Shown: positions 18,401 through 26,358, counted from the stretch's first letter. The stretch: DNA of 64,000 nucleotides from Candidatus Latescibacterota bacterium (GCA_022821085.1 JAJEEG010000006.1:1-64000); one strand, 5' to 3'. A program made the numbers and translations. The notes: generated by a model from the sequence alone, not told the origin.

Positions 18401-18607
18401 AAAGCAGTCTACGATTACCGCATCGGTGGCTACCAGGTTTGTGAGAAATGGTTAAAAGACCACAAGGAACGTCGTCTTGAGTTCCGTGACATACAGACTT
18501 ACTGTCGCGTGGTGACCGCCCTTGAAAAAACGCTCGAGATTCAGTCGAAGCTTGACGACTTATACTGTGAAGTGGAAGATAACTGCGTGAAATTTGAGAC
18601 CAGTTGA
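15452..18607 (+). CDS. Single-chain restriction-modification enzyme (type ISP/IIG-like)
   Basis: 1051 residues. The N-terminus has a PD-(D/E)xK nuclease: GGNPDFRIWNG with PD at 62-63 and IEAKK with E78-K80. A helical linker (about 150-330) follows, then an N6-adenine methyltransferase with YYTPEPVV, SAM motif LDPAAGTMTF near 366 and catalytic NPPY at 489-492. The C-terminal ~500 residues resemble the specificity region of type ISP enzymes (ending GYQVCEKWLKDHKERRLEF). There is no helicase/translocase domain, unlike LlaGI-type ISP enzymes, so it probably cuts like a type IIG enzyme. No good ribosome-binding site precedes ATG 15452. The ATPase gene starts 49 nt downstream, in the same direction. 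Role: self versus foreign DNA discrimination in the cytoplasm. Confidence 0.85.
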   Translation: MNSKPIFSTYLKDLSSVAHQGDAREESFYPALAKMLEEFAHAAGRTHVHVTTLPRPTEGGNPDFRIWNGRDRITGYIEAKKPTVESLDHVEGSEQLDRYRSTFPNLILTNFLEFRLYRKGERVETVRAGRPFVLNSLQSAPPLENQDDLHALIDRFLGFELPQSFNAESLAIELAKRTRILREVISEQFESEINAPDRLTGFFEAFQTYLIGSLTPEDFADLFAQTITYGLFAARTRAGDEDDFNRRVAFDNIPPTIGVLRDLFRFISLDELPESLAWCVDDLADVLAAADASGILDRYYREGKGRDPIVHFYETFLAQYDPDERERRGVYYTPEPVVGYIVRSLHGLLKTEFDKQDGLAADGVTLLDPAAGTMTFVARAAQLAVEEYEEKYGSGGRADFVQNHVLKNFYALELMMAPYAIGHLKMSIFLEELGHRLADNERIPLYLTNTLDVEILERSRIPGLAALAEESRLAGEVKKQTPILLILGNPPYSGHSSNKGKWIRELIDDYYKVDDKPLDEKNLKWLQDDYVKFLRFAQYKIEQTGQGIVGMITNHSYLENKTFRGMRQSLMKTYDEIFILNLHGSSQKPESVPDECMNQNVFDIQQGVAIAFFVKRGRQHADDARVYYCDNWGKREGKYNWLNSHCLTDTEWQRVNPVSGDYLFVPQDETLKARFDQFPSIPCIFPVNSVGIVTARDRLTIHRSEPEVWSTVVPFSKMGAELARDAYQLGNDARDWKVTYAQKDLLDSGPSRDKIVPIQYRPFDIRYTYYTGRSRGFICMPRPEVMRHLLDRENIAFHVCGQTVSETWQHCLVTDGITDDCYVSNRSRERGYTCPLYTYPDTEVYNLFAGHEQPNRQPNLNPEILAALSEVHKREPSPEEVFHYVYAVLHAPAYREKYAEFLRRKFPRVPFAADRRLFASLAAFGTRLTDLHLLKSSELDPPVCQFEGEGDSVVETTKSKGFGYDSDAQRMHINGSQYFTHISKAVYDYRIGGYQVCEKWLKDHKERRLEFRDIQTYCRVVTALEKTLEIQSKLDDLYCEVEDNCVKFETS

Positions 18608-18656
18608 CTGGCGAAGACGGCATTGTCTTCAATCGTACTTAACCTAAGGTCACCTT

Positions 18657-19934
18657 ATGCATCACCTCAAAGACTTCAAGGGTTTCAAAGAAGCGAGTAT
18701 TGACCTTTTGAAACCGTTCACATTGCTGATCGGGCCAAACGGTACGGGCAAATCCAACGTCATTGAAGCCATCGAATTACTTTCGTTCATTGCCCGGGGC
18801 CAACCTTTGTATGAGATTGCCGATGTGGGTCGTACCGAAACTGGCATACAGGTACGAGGTGGACTACAGGCTTGTGGACGAAATGGATCAAGCACGTTCA
18901 CGCTTGAATTCGAGGCTTTGCTTAAATGGAACGGAATCAAGCCAGTATATTACTCAATTAACATCAGCACTAAACCCCATCCTCGTATAATTCATGAAGC
19001 ACTGCTAGTCGGAGACCGAGTGATTTATCAAACTCTGGCTGAGTTCAAGAGTTTAACATTAGGTGATTTGACGGTGAGGTACGACAATTTTGCTAAAGGT
19101 GGCAGGAAGCCCCAAACACTTGTGTCTTCACAACACTCGGTTTTGTCTCAGTATCGGGAATTTGCGCGTAAGAATCGTAACTTCAAAGATTGCGTACGAT
19201 TGGTACAAGGGGTCATGGCCTACCTTCAAGCCTCCTTCGTATTCGATCCCATTCCGAAGTTGATGCGTAGCTACGAGCGTATCGGAAACAACACACTTTC
19301 AAAAGACGGCGCGAATCTATCTGCGGTGCTATATGCACTATCTATTGGAGACGAACCCCAGAAGGCAACTTTAGCAAGATTGCTTTCAAGGGTAAGGCAG
19401 CTTCCGGACGAGCCGTACGAAAAGTTCGACTTCACCACGACCGATCGTGGTGATGTAATCTTCGGATTACGAGACAAAACTGGATATACGGCGGATGCGC
19501 GTTCATTGTCAGACGGTACGTTGAGGACATTGGCGATTCTAACCGCGATGGAGACCGTCCAAAAGAGGTCAAGAGTAGTCGTGGAAGAATTCGATAATGG
19601 ACTACATCCAAGCAGGACGAGCCTTCTTACTTCTGCCATAACAGAATCAACTAAGCAACGTAATCTGCGCGTACTCGTCACAACTCATAATCCAGCGACT
19701 ATGAACAATCTTACTGCTAAGCAGCTAGAAGGGGTTGTACTCTGTACCTGGAGCAAAGCCATAGAGGCCGCTGACCTAATAGAACTGGTCAAGTTGCCAA
19801 GATCCGAGGAATTGCTTGAGCGTGGTCAGCTTGGAGATCTGGTATCTCGCCGTGTACTGGAGCAACATCTGGCGCCGGGATTCGAAGAGCAGCACCAGAA
19901 GAAGGTCGCGGAATGGGTTGAGGGGTTGCCATGA
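18657..19934 (+). CDS. AAA_21/OLD-like ATPase of a putative defence pair
   Basis: 425 residues. SMC/ABC-type ATPase: Walker A GPNGTGKSN at 26-34, signature SLSDGTLRTLA near 282, Walker B RVVVEEFDNGLHPS near 305, and VTTHNP near 342. This is the AAA_21 class found in many two-gene anti-phage systems (PtuA, AriA, RloA, GajA relatives). There is no TOPRIM domain, so nuclease activity must come from a partner. The stop overlaps the start of the PIN-domain gene by 4 nt (ATGA), which implies coupled translation. AAGGT precedes the ATG. Inferred role: sensor or oligomeric scaffold controlling the PIN nuclease. Confidence 0.8.
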   Translation: MHHLKDFKGFKEASIDLLKPFTLLIGPNGTGKSNVIEAIELLSFIARGQPLYEIADVGRTETGIQVRGGLQACGRNGSSTFTLEFEALLKWNGIKPVYYSINISTKPHPRIIHEALLVGDRVIYQTLAEFKSLTLGDLTVRYDNFAKGGRKPQTLVSSQHSVLSQYREFARKNRNFKDCVRLVQGVMAYLQASFVFDPIPKLMRSYERIGNNTLSKDGANLSAVLYALSIGDEPQKATLARLLSRVRQLPDEPYEKFDFTTTDRGDVIFGLRDKTGYTADARSLSDGTLRTLAILTAMETVQKRSRVVVEEFDNGLHPSRTSLLTSAITESTKQRNLRVLVTTHNPATMNNLTAKQLEGVVLCTWSKAIEAADLIELVKLPRSEELLERGQLGDLVSRRVLEQHLAPGFEEQHQKKVAEWVEGLP

Positions 19935-20431
19935 AATCGGTGGCGGCCTACGTGATCGATACCAGTTACTTGCTGGAACTGTATGCGATACCAGGAAAAT
20001 CCACGCCAGATGCTGTCTCTGAAATCAGAAACCGACTCCGTAGCGCTGCCGCAAGTAGATCGCCGCTATACATCACGGTTCCTTCGATTTATGAATTGGC
20101 GAAACACATCGTGCGAATCCCCGACGGCAACCAGCGACGACGTTACGCCGTGCACGTGAAGAACGACGTATTGTCCAGCCTCAAGGAAGGAACTCCATGG
20201 AACGTTATACCATCGCGACAGTTCGATACGTTAGGACAACTTGTATCGAGCTTTGTCGAAAACCATATCCACGAAGGTATCGATCTCACTGACGGTACGG
20301 TGATTGACGAAGCGCGCAGGCTCAGGCAGGAGAGATATAAAGGACCGGGATGGCGTGTGCACATCTGGACCACGGATGGGCGTTTGAAGGCGGAAGAACC
20401 TGACAGGGAGCGAAACGCCTACCTTGGATGA
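19931..20431 (+). CDS. PIN-domain nuclease paired with the ATPase
   Basis: 166 residues. PIN-fold signature: YVIDTSYLLELY (D10), PSIYELAKH (E55), DLTDGTVIDEA (D121/D126) and HIWTTDGRL (D149), spaced as in VapC-like RNases with the acidic metal site complete. It overlaps the ATPase stop by 4 nt. PIN nucleases cut RNA in toxin-antitoxin and defence systems. The usual short VapB antitoxin is absent, and a 425-residue ATPase takes its place. Alternative: a PIN-like DNase. Pairing with the ATPase is certain from gene order; the defence role is inferred. Confidence 0.75.
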   Translation: MKSVAAYVIDTSYLLELYAIPGKSTPDAVSEIRNRLRSAAASRSPLYITVPSIYELAKHIVRIPDGNQRRRYAVHVKNDVLSSLKEGTPWNVIPSRQFDTLGQLVSSFVENHIHEGIDLTDGTVIDEARRLRQERYKGPGWRVHIWTTDGRLKAEEPDRERNAYLG

Positions 20432-20646
20432 TCAAGGTGTAGATTTCTGATAAGTGGATTTAGTCTAAAACAAAGGATGAAATTCGACAAACAGTTGGCT
20501 TTCCATCAATCGGAATTCCCGTGGATTTCTGGTTGTGATTATCCCAAAAACAGGACCATGTCCTAAGGTGGATGTACCATGGTATACACCTCGGTATGTG
20601 GGAGGATCGATACCATGATTGAAATCCCCAGGCATTACAGTGCCGG

Positions 20647-20870
20647 TTTATGAATCAAGTGGCGCTTGAAGCGTTCATGGGATTGAAGACCATCAGTCGG
20701 TTGGCTGCATAGCATCAGGTGCATCTCAAACAGATCACGAAATAGCAACGCCGGAGGTATGAAGAGAAGTTCAAGTCTTCGACAACAGGGCGGGCGTTCA
20801 GGATGCCTTGGTGGCCAAACTTTGTAAACAGATCGGACACTTGAAGAAGGCACTCGAGTGGCTACAATAA
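20647..20870 (+). pseudogene. Decayed IS3-family transposase OrfA
   Basis: A translation with interruptions reads VALEAFMGLKTISRLAA, stop, HQVHLKQIT, stop, then after a frame change DALVAKLCKQIGHLKKALEW. This matches the IS3 OrfA layout (ALEA..GEKT..ELA..F.VHPNQI...W; then ALIAELYRQIGQLKVELDWL). There are two in-frame stops and at least one frameshift. No OrfB or terminal inverted repeats were found. The remaining bases of the 552-nt gap (20432-20983) show nothing coding; TTTTTTATTTACCC near 20950 may belong to a promoter for the next gene. Confidence 0.7.
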
Positions 20871-20983
20871 GTTTGCCTATTTTCAACTGACGACAAATGC
20901 ATGATGATCAATATCCATTTGGATCGCCGTAATACACTCAGATAGTACTTTTTTATTTACCCTATACGGCAAACTAAGGAAGG

Positions 20984-22045
20984 TTGATTTTGCTTGTAGA
21001 ACCCAACAATGCTATAGAGCAGATAGATTCAGAAGAAGTAGATCTCAGTGTCGGTGTCCCAGTTTACCGGATTAGATCATATCCTTCCGATTTGGAACTG
21101 GAAACTTTACACGCAAGGTGGCTGCGTGGAGATATTATAATTCCCAAATTCCAACGAGGATTTGTCTGGAAACCTGCTCAAGCCAGTAGACTAATTGAGT
21201 CTTTTCTGATGGGGCTGCCAGTCCCTAGTATTTTCGTATATATACAAAGAGAAGCGGGTCAAAAACAATTGGTAATTGACGGTCAACAACGCTTGCAGAG
21301 TGTGTTCGGATTCTTTAATGGCAAACTCCCGAATGGAAGGGATTTTCGGCTTACTGGAGTGGACCAACGTTGGGAAGGTAAGGGATATATCGACCTTGAG
21401 CATTCGGAGCAAGCAACGTTACTTACTTCGGTGCTAAGAGTTGTAAACATCGAACAACTTGAGCCTGATCACGAAGACTCAAGCGTCTACCAGATTTTTG
21501 AGCGACTAAACACTGGTGGAACAATGCTCACTCCCCAAGAGATACGAAACAGTTCCTATCACGGTCCATTCAACGATATGTTGATCGAGGTAAACAAAGA
21601 GACAGCATGGAGGGATGTTTTTGGAATTCAGCAACCTGACGCTAGAATGCGGGATATAGAGTTAATAGTACGATTCCTTGCATTAAACGAAGGTTCGGAT
21701 GAATATAGCAAGCCGATGAGAAAGTTCATCAGTGATTACATGGCAAGACACCAGAAGGAATCCAACCCCGACAAGTATGGGCGTGTTTTCATAGAGACCA
21801 TAGAGCAAGTTCTGGAATCCTTAGGTGGACGCCCATTCCACATTAGAAGAGGTATTAATGTCGCGGTTTTTGACTCGGTTATGGTGGCATTTGCACAGTC
21901 CAAGAAAACTCCTGCAGACATTCAAGAACGATACACAACTCTCAAGGATCACGAGAGGTTTACAGCTATAACAACAGCCGGAACAACAGACGTACAAGTA
22001 GTTCAGGAACGGTTGGAGTTGGCCAATAAGGTTCTGTTTCTATAA
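20984..22045 (+). CDS. DUF262 (GmrSD N-domain, ParB-like) protein
   Basis: About 353 residues. DUF262 hallmarks: IIIPKFQRGFVWKPAQASRL (51-70), LPVPSIFVY (78-86) and VIDGQQRLQSVFGFF (97-111), the DGQQR ParB/Srx-like nucleotide-hydrolysing motif. There is no DUF1524 HNH domain, so this is the GmrS-like half only. It begins with TTG at 20984 or more likely TTG 20990, which stands 6 nt after AAGGAAGG; no ATG start fits. The stop overlaps the next ATG by 1 nt. DUF262 proteins act in type IV restriction and other defence systems; here the effector is probably the HEPN partner. Confidence 0.8.
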   Translation: MILLVEPNNAIEQIDSEEVDLSVGVPVYRIRSYPSDLELETLHARWLRGDIIIPKFQRGFVWKPAQASRLIESFLMGLPVPSIFVYIQREAGQKQLVIDGQQRLQSVFGFFNGKLPNGRDFRLTGVDQRWEGKGYIDLEHSEQATLLTSVLRVVNIEQLEPDHEDSSVYQIFERLNTGGTMLTPQEIRNSSYHGPFNDMLIEVNKETAWRDVFGIQQPDARMRDIELIVRFLALNEGSDEYSKPMRKFISDYMARHQKESNPDKYGRVFIETIEQVLESLGGRPFHIRRGINVAVFDSVMVAFAQSKKTPADIQERYTTLKDHERFTAITTAGTTDVQVVQERLELANKVLFL

Positions 22046-22536
22046 TGCCTCGTGATACCTATGTGGCTGGACGATGCTCTGGTATTGAAGACAGACTTCG
22101 ATATGCTAACAGCAAATCTGAATCAGATCCTGAGCTAGGAGCCTATCTTGCGGACTACATCAGCGTACTTATAGCAGGCGTGGTAGAGGACTGTGTGGAG
22201 CACATAGTTGTTCAGCGAGCATGCAAAGCGAAAGATCCTCATCTCGAGTCGTTCGTACGTTCTTCGATAGATAGGCAGTTCAGAAATCCAAGTTTTGAGA
22301 AAATCGGTGAAGTTCTAGCGAGATTTAGCGACAAATATAAAAGAGAATACAGAAACATGGTCAGTAGAGAAGCCCGGGAGGCCTTACGTAGTGTAATAGG
22401 TCAACGCATTTATTTAACTCATTTGGGCACTGCACAGTTCCATCTCACTGTTCAAGATGTTTCCCGTTATTTTGAGTTGATTGTTGGCATATTGGAGGTC
22501 GTGGAGGAAATACTACTTCATGATGATATCTGTTGA
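22045..22536 (+). CDS. HEPN-domain protein (MAE_28990/RiboL-PSP-like)
   Basis: 163 residues, all helical. VVEDCVEHIVVQRACKAKDP is the usual first helix pair and IGQRIYLTHLG carries an Rx4H motif (R121, H126), the RNase motif of HEPN proteins, followed by LTVQDVSRYFELIVGILEVV. Family knowledge: HEPN RNases are effectors in toxin-antitoxin, abortive-infection and restriction systems. Start ATG overlaps the DUF262 stop, so expression is coupled. The pair is likely a sensor (DUF262) plus RNase effector, but order and effector role are inferred. Confidence 0.7.
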   Translation: MPRDTYVAGRCSGIEDRLRYANSKSESDPELGAYLADYISVLIAGVVEDCVEHIVVQRACKAKDPHLESFVRSSIDRQFRNPSFEKIGEVLARFSDKYKREYRNMVSREAREALRSVIGQRIYLTHLGTAQFHLTVQDVSRYFELIVGILEVVEEILLHDDIC

Positions 22537-22747
22537 TCGTCGATTCATATAGTTTTGAGCCATAACACACCTATTGTTTAAGCATAAGTGTAATCGAGTC
22601 CAAATGTAATTGGTATTATAATGACTCGATTGTAGGTTTGACAGCAATCACGATAAGGTAGAGCTGGATCGAAGTTTTAACTTTACAGGTGAGGCGTGAA
22701 TACCTAGTGGATTTGCTCGTCGCACGCACAGGTGATGCCCGTTCGCC

Positions 22748-22778
22748 TTGAGTTTCGATATCGACAATCCTGTACAAT
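22748..22778 (+). promoter_or_regulatory. Weak promoter candidate for the CehA-like gene
   Basis: TTGAGT (22748-22753), 19-nt spacer, TACAAT (22773-22778). The -10 lies inside the palindrome that follows, so a bound repressor would block it. The transcript leader would be only about 20-25 nt. The rest of 22537-22808 shows nothing. Confidence 0.35.
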
Positions 22779-22804
22779 TTTCAAGTTCAACTTGAATTTT
22801 GTAC
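22772..22804 (+). promoter_or_regulatory. 33-bp palindromic operator candidate
   Basis: Two 15-nt arms around TCA: the inner part TTCAAGT-TCA-ACTTGAA is a perfect 7-3-7 inverted repeat, and the outer ends are GTAC...GTAC, with only two mismatched positions in the arms. It ends 4 nt before the ATG and replaces the usual ribosome-binding site. It looks like a dimeric repressor site, or a 5' hairpin that hides the start; I cannot name the regulator family. Confidence 0.6.
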
Positions 22805-22808
22805 AAAT

Positions 22809-25370
22809 ATGCGTTTCAAAACACTAGAAGCATCACCTTCGTTCGACACGGAGAGAGGCGTCCTCATTCCAGACTACCTGCCCCTTGACCTGTCCGCCCT
22901 GTGCAACGCCGGTCTCGACGTACTGGATGAGAAACCCAACACGCCCATCGGCGAACAGTTGTGCCGCGGCCTGCCCTTCCTGGTGAACGACGATCCCGCG
23001 AACTGTTTCATCGCGTTCGACAGGAACTCCGGCGGCGTGACCATTCCGGTCAACAGTCGGGCCACTGGACTGATCCTCGCCCATCGCCTGCTGAAGTCCG
23101 ATCTGATGGAAGGCGGTCCACTGGGAATTCCGGTGGCGGACTACGTGTTCCGTCTGGCGGGCGGCGAGTCGGCGGGCGGCGAGTCGGCGGGCGCAGAGGA
23201 GATCCGCGTTCCCATCCGCGAGCGTTTCGAAATCGCCCACATCTCCCTGGGAGGCAAGCCTTTTGTCGCCCTCCCGGACCAGGGCCAGCTGAAGATGCGG
23301 CGCCACCGCGGGGACTGGGGCGATATGGGCCGGCGACAGACGGAAGTCACGGGCGACTATTCCAGGGGATACTTCCTCTGGGCCTGGCGGAACCCCCATC
23401 CCGATCGCGAGATCGAGTCGCTGGAGGTCATTCCGGCCGGTCCGCCTTTCATCATTGCCGGACTGACGGTTTCGCAGGCCAACGAGCATCCCTTCGTCCG
23501 CCAGGGGAAACGCGAGGCGCGCCTTACGCTGACCGATCCGGAAGACGCCGAAAAGCCCTTCGATCTGCGCGTGGACGTGGACCGGGGCGTCGCCTCCTAC
23601 GTCCATCCCCTGCCCGAAGCTTCGGCCGATGATTTCGTCGGCGATGATTTCGCCGGATGGGGCGAGACGCAGAACCCGAAGTCGAGCCCGGCCTACGTCG
23701 AAGTGGCGGCCATCCCTTCCGCGACGGTGACGGTGAAGCAGGGCGAGGAAACCGTCGGCGAAGTCAGATGGGGCGACGTCGAGCAGAAGAAGGTGGTCGA
23801 TACGCCGCGCATGCGCGTGGAGCTCCTGGACCGGGGGCGGAACTGGGTAAATATTAATGTCCTCGATGACGACACGGGCAGGCCGGTCCCCTGCCGGGTC
23901 CATTTCCGTTCGCCGGAAGGCATTCCCTACCAACCCTACGGCCACCACAACCAGGTCAACTCCAACCTGGACACCTGGCACATCGACATCGGCGGCGATC
24001 TCCGGCTGGGACAGATCACCTATGCGTACATCGACGGGAAGTGCCAGGGGTGGCTGCCCCGCGGCGAGGTCATCGTGGACGTGGCGCGGGGGTTCGAGTA
24101 CGAGCCGCTGCGGACCCGGGTGAAGATCGAACCGGGCCAGCAGGAGCTGACCCTGCGGCTCAAGCGCTGGGTCAACATGAACGCACAAGGCTGGTACAGC
24201 GGGGATTCGCACGTCCACTTCCTCTCCACGCAGGGCAGCCATACGGAATCCCAGGGAGAGGACCTGAACATCGTGAACCTGCTGCCCTCGCAGTGGGGCA
24301 ATCTCTTCACGAATACGGAGGATTTCACGGGCCGGCCGAGCATTTCGCAGGACGGGAACAACATCGTCTACGTCGGCCAGGAGAACCGCCAGCACTTCCT
24401 GGGCCACCTCATCCTGTGGGGCCTCAAGGAGCCGGTCATGCCCTGGTGCACCGACGGTCCGGGCGAGGCGGAGCTTGGAGGCACGCTGGAGATCACCATG
24501 AGCGACTGGGCGGACCAGTGCCATGCCCAGGGCGGCTCGGTCATCATCCCCCATCTCCCCAACCCGAACGGCGAGCCTGCCGCATTGATCGCCACGGGCC
24601 GCGTGGACGGCGTGGAGATGCTGCGCCACCAGCCCTTCAACCACATCGAATACTACCGCTACCTGAACTGCGGCTACAAGCTGCCGCTCGTGGGCGGGAC
24701 GGACAAGATGAGCAGCGACGTGCCCGTCGGCCTGTACCGCACCTATGCCTACATGCCCGACCAGGACTTCACCTACGACAACTGGTGCAACGCCGTCTCG
24801 CAGGGACGGACCTTCCACAGCGGCGGACCCATCATCCACCTCTCCGTGGACGGGCACCAGGTGGGCGACACGGTGCAGGTGTCGGGACCCGGCACGGTGG
24901 AGGTCCAGGCCTGGTCGGAGAGCATCTTCCCGATCCATACGCTGGAAATCGTCCAGGGCGGACGGGTCGTGGCCTCCACGGAGGACCGGGGCGGCACGCG
25001 CCGCCTGAAGCTGAAGGCGCACGTGAAGGTGGACGGACATACCTGGCTGGCCGCGAGATGCGCGGGGCCGGACTATACCAGCGTGCCCCATCACGACGGC
25101 TGGGGACGGGGGATCTTCGCCCACACCTCGCCGATCTACATCGCCTGCGGGGGCGAATGGTGGATGTTCGACCGGGACGCCGCCCAGTACATGCTCACCC
25201 TCATCGACGGCGACCTGCAGTACATCCGTCGGACCGCGGCGCGGCACGAGCCCGGCACGGCCACGCACCATCACGGCGAGGAGGACCATCTCGCCTACCT
25301 GGAACGGCCCTTCGTCGAGGCCCGGGAGGCGATTCACCGGCGGATGCATCAACTGGGGATACAGCACTGA
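22809..25370 (+). CDS. CehA/McbA-family metallohydrolase
   Basis: 853 residues. The C-terminal half is a PHP-type metallohydrolase of the CehA/McbA family: GWYSGDSHVHF near 457, IIPHLPNPNGEP, LVGGTDKMSSDVP, then a His-rich tail THHHGEEDHLAYLERPF. The N-terminal ~450 residues are beta-rich and not assigned. No signal peptide and no ribosome-binding site; the ATG directly follows the palindrome. Two 15-nt units encode a GGESA duplication near 119-128. CehA and McbA hydrolyse aromatic carbamate and ester compounds, but many relatives have unknown substrates, so only metal-dependent hydrolysis is suggested. The carbon-nitrogen hydrolase 52 nt downstream may act in the same pathway. Confidence 0.75.
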   Translation: MRFKTLEASPSFDTERGVLIPDYLPLDLSALCNAGLDVLDEKPNTPIGEQLCRGLPFLVNDDPANCFIAFDRNSGGVTIPVNSRATGLILAHRLLKSDLMEGGPLGIPVADYVFRLAGGESAGGESAGAEEIRVPIRERFEIAHISLGGKPFVALPDQGQLKMRRHRGDWGDMGRRQTEVTGDYSRGYFLWAWRNPHPDREIESLEVIPAGPPFIIAGLTVSQANEHPFVRQGKREARLTLTDPEDAEKPFDLRVDVDRGVASYVHPLPEASADDFVGDDFAGWGETQNPKSSPAYVEVAAIPSATVTVKQGEETVGEVRWGDVEQKKVVDTPRMRVELLDRGRNWVNINVLDDDTGRPVPCRVHFRSPEGIPYQPYGHHNQVNSNLDTWHIDIGGDLRLGQITYAYIDGKCQGWLPRGEVIVDVARGFEYEPLRTRVKIEPGQQELTLRLKRWVNMNAQGWYSGDSHVHFLSTQGSHTESQGEDLNIVNLLPSQWGNLFTNTEDFTGRPSISQDGNNIVYVGQENRQHFLGHLILWGLKEPVMPWCTDGPGEAELGGTLEITMSDWADQCHAQGGSVIIPHLPNPNGEPAALIATGRVDGVEMLRHQPFNHIEYYRYLNCGYKLPLVGGTDKMSSDVPVGLYRTYAYMPDQDFTYDNWCNAVSQGRTFHSGGPIIHLSVDGHQVGDTVQVSGPGTVEVQAWSESIFPIHTLEIVQGGRVVASTEDRGGTRRLKLKAHVKVDGHTWLAARCAGPDYTSVPHHDGWGRGIFAHTSPIYIACGGEWWMFDRDAAQYMLTLIDGDLQYIRRTAARHEPGTATHHHGEEDHLAYLERPFVEAREAIHRRMHQLGIQH
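23161..23190 (+). repeat. 15-nt in-frame tandem duplication
   Basis: Two identical copies of GCGGCGAGTCGGCGG within the CehA-like gene add five residues (Gly/Glu/Ser/Ala) without changing the frame. Confidence 0.8.
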
Positions 25371-25422
25371 CGAATGAAAACAGATGAATAAGCAGATTTC
25401 GCGATATCAAGAGGAGAACAGC

Positions 25423-26286
25423 ATGAGTACCAAGCGCGAAGTACGTATCGGTTGCGTGCAGACGCCGGCCACAGCGACCTTCGAAGAGGCCATCGAGGTG
25501 GCCTGCCGCCTGGCGGGCGACGCGGTGGAAAAGGGCGCTGAGTTAGTATGCCTGCCCGAGTTCTGCGGCGGCCTGAAGACCGAAAACGGCATGATCTGTC
25601 CGCCCTCGGCGCCGGAGGCGGACCATCCCGTGGTCGCGGCCCTGCGGGATTTCACGCGGAACGCCGGCGTGTGGACGCTCATCGGCTCCGTGGCGGTGGA
25701 CGGTCTCGACGGCCGGCTCATCAACCGGGGTTTCCTGGTGGACGACCAGGGGGAGATCCGCGCGCGCTACGACAAGATCCACCTGTTCGACGTGGACCTT
25801 TCCCGGGACGAGCAGTACCGGGAATCGGACGTCGTATCCCCCGGCGAGACGGCCGTAGTGACCGACACGCCCTGGGGCCGGCTCGGCATGACCACCTGTT
25901 ACGACCTGCGTTTCCCCCAGCTCTACCGCACGCTGGCGCAGGCCGGCGCCGAGATCCTCGCCGTGCCGGCGGCGTTCACGAAGACGACGGGACAGGCCCA
26001 CTGGCACGTGCTGAACCGCGCCCGGGCCATCGAGAACGGCGCCGTGGTGGTGGCCCCCTGCGCCGCGGGCTCTATTCCGGGCGGCGGCGAGGTGTACGGC
26101 CATTCGCTCGTCATTTCCCCCTGGGGCGAGGTCCTGGCCGATGGCGGCGAAGACGTGGGCGTCATCGTCGCAACGGTGGACCTGGGCAGCGTCGCCAGTG
26201 CGCGCGGCCGCGTGCCGAGTCTCCGCCACGACCGCCCGTTCAGCCTGCCCGCGAAGGCCAAGGCGGACCGGCGTTCGGTGGCGTGA
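25423..26286 (+). CDS. Carbon-nitrogen hydrolase (nitrilase/Nit1-like amidase)
   Basis: 287 residues, standard length. The catalytic triad is intact: E46 in LVCLPEFCGG, K118 in ARYDKIHLFDVD, C159 in MTTCYDLRFPQ. The pattern CYDLRFP and YDKIHLFD is that of the Nit1/Nit2 (deaminated glutathione/omega-amidase) branch. ATG 25423 has GAGGAG 8 nt upstream; an ATG 39 nt earlier lacks one. Cytoplasmic. It follows the CehA-like gene and precedes sixA. Confidence 0.85.
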   Translation: MSTKREVRIGCVQTPATATFEEAIEVACRLAGDAVEKGAELVCLPEFCGGLKTENGMICPPSAPEADHPVVAALRDFTRNAGVWTLIGSVAVDGLDGRLINRGFLVDDQGEIRARYDKIHLFDVDLSRDEQYRESDVVSPGETAVVTDTPWGRLGMTTCYDLRFPQLYRTLAQAGAEILAVPAAFTKTTGQAHWHVLNRARAIENGAVVVAPCAAGSIPGGGEVYGHSLVISPWGEVLADGGEDVGVIVATVDLGSVASARGRVPSLRHDRPFSLPAKAKADRRSVA

Positions 26287-26358
26287 GATGTCCAATCAGG
26301 AAACTGAACCCGGATACATGGCGCCTTGCGCGCCGACCATCCATGGGAGCTGTTTCCG

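Noticed and set aside
22833-25367. 844-residue open frame on the minus strand, opposite the CehA-like gene
   Set aside because: Compositional shadow: no family motif, and the plus frame has clear metallohydrolase motifs. High GC gives long antisense frames.
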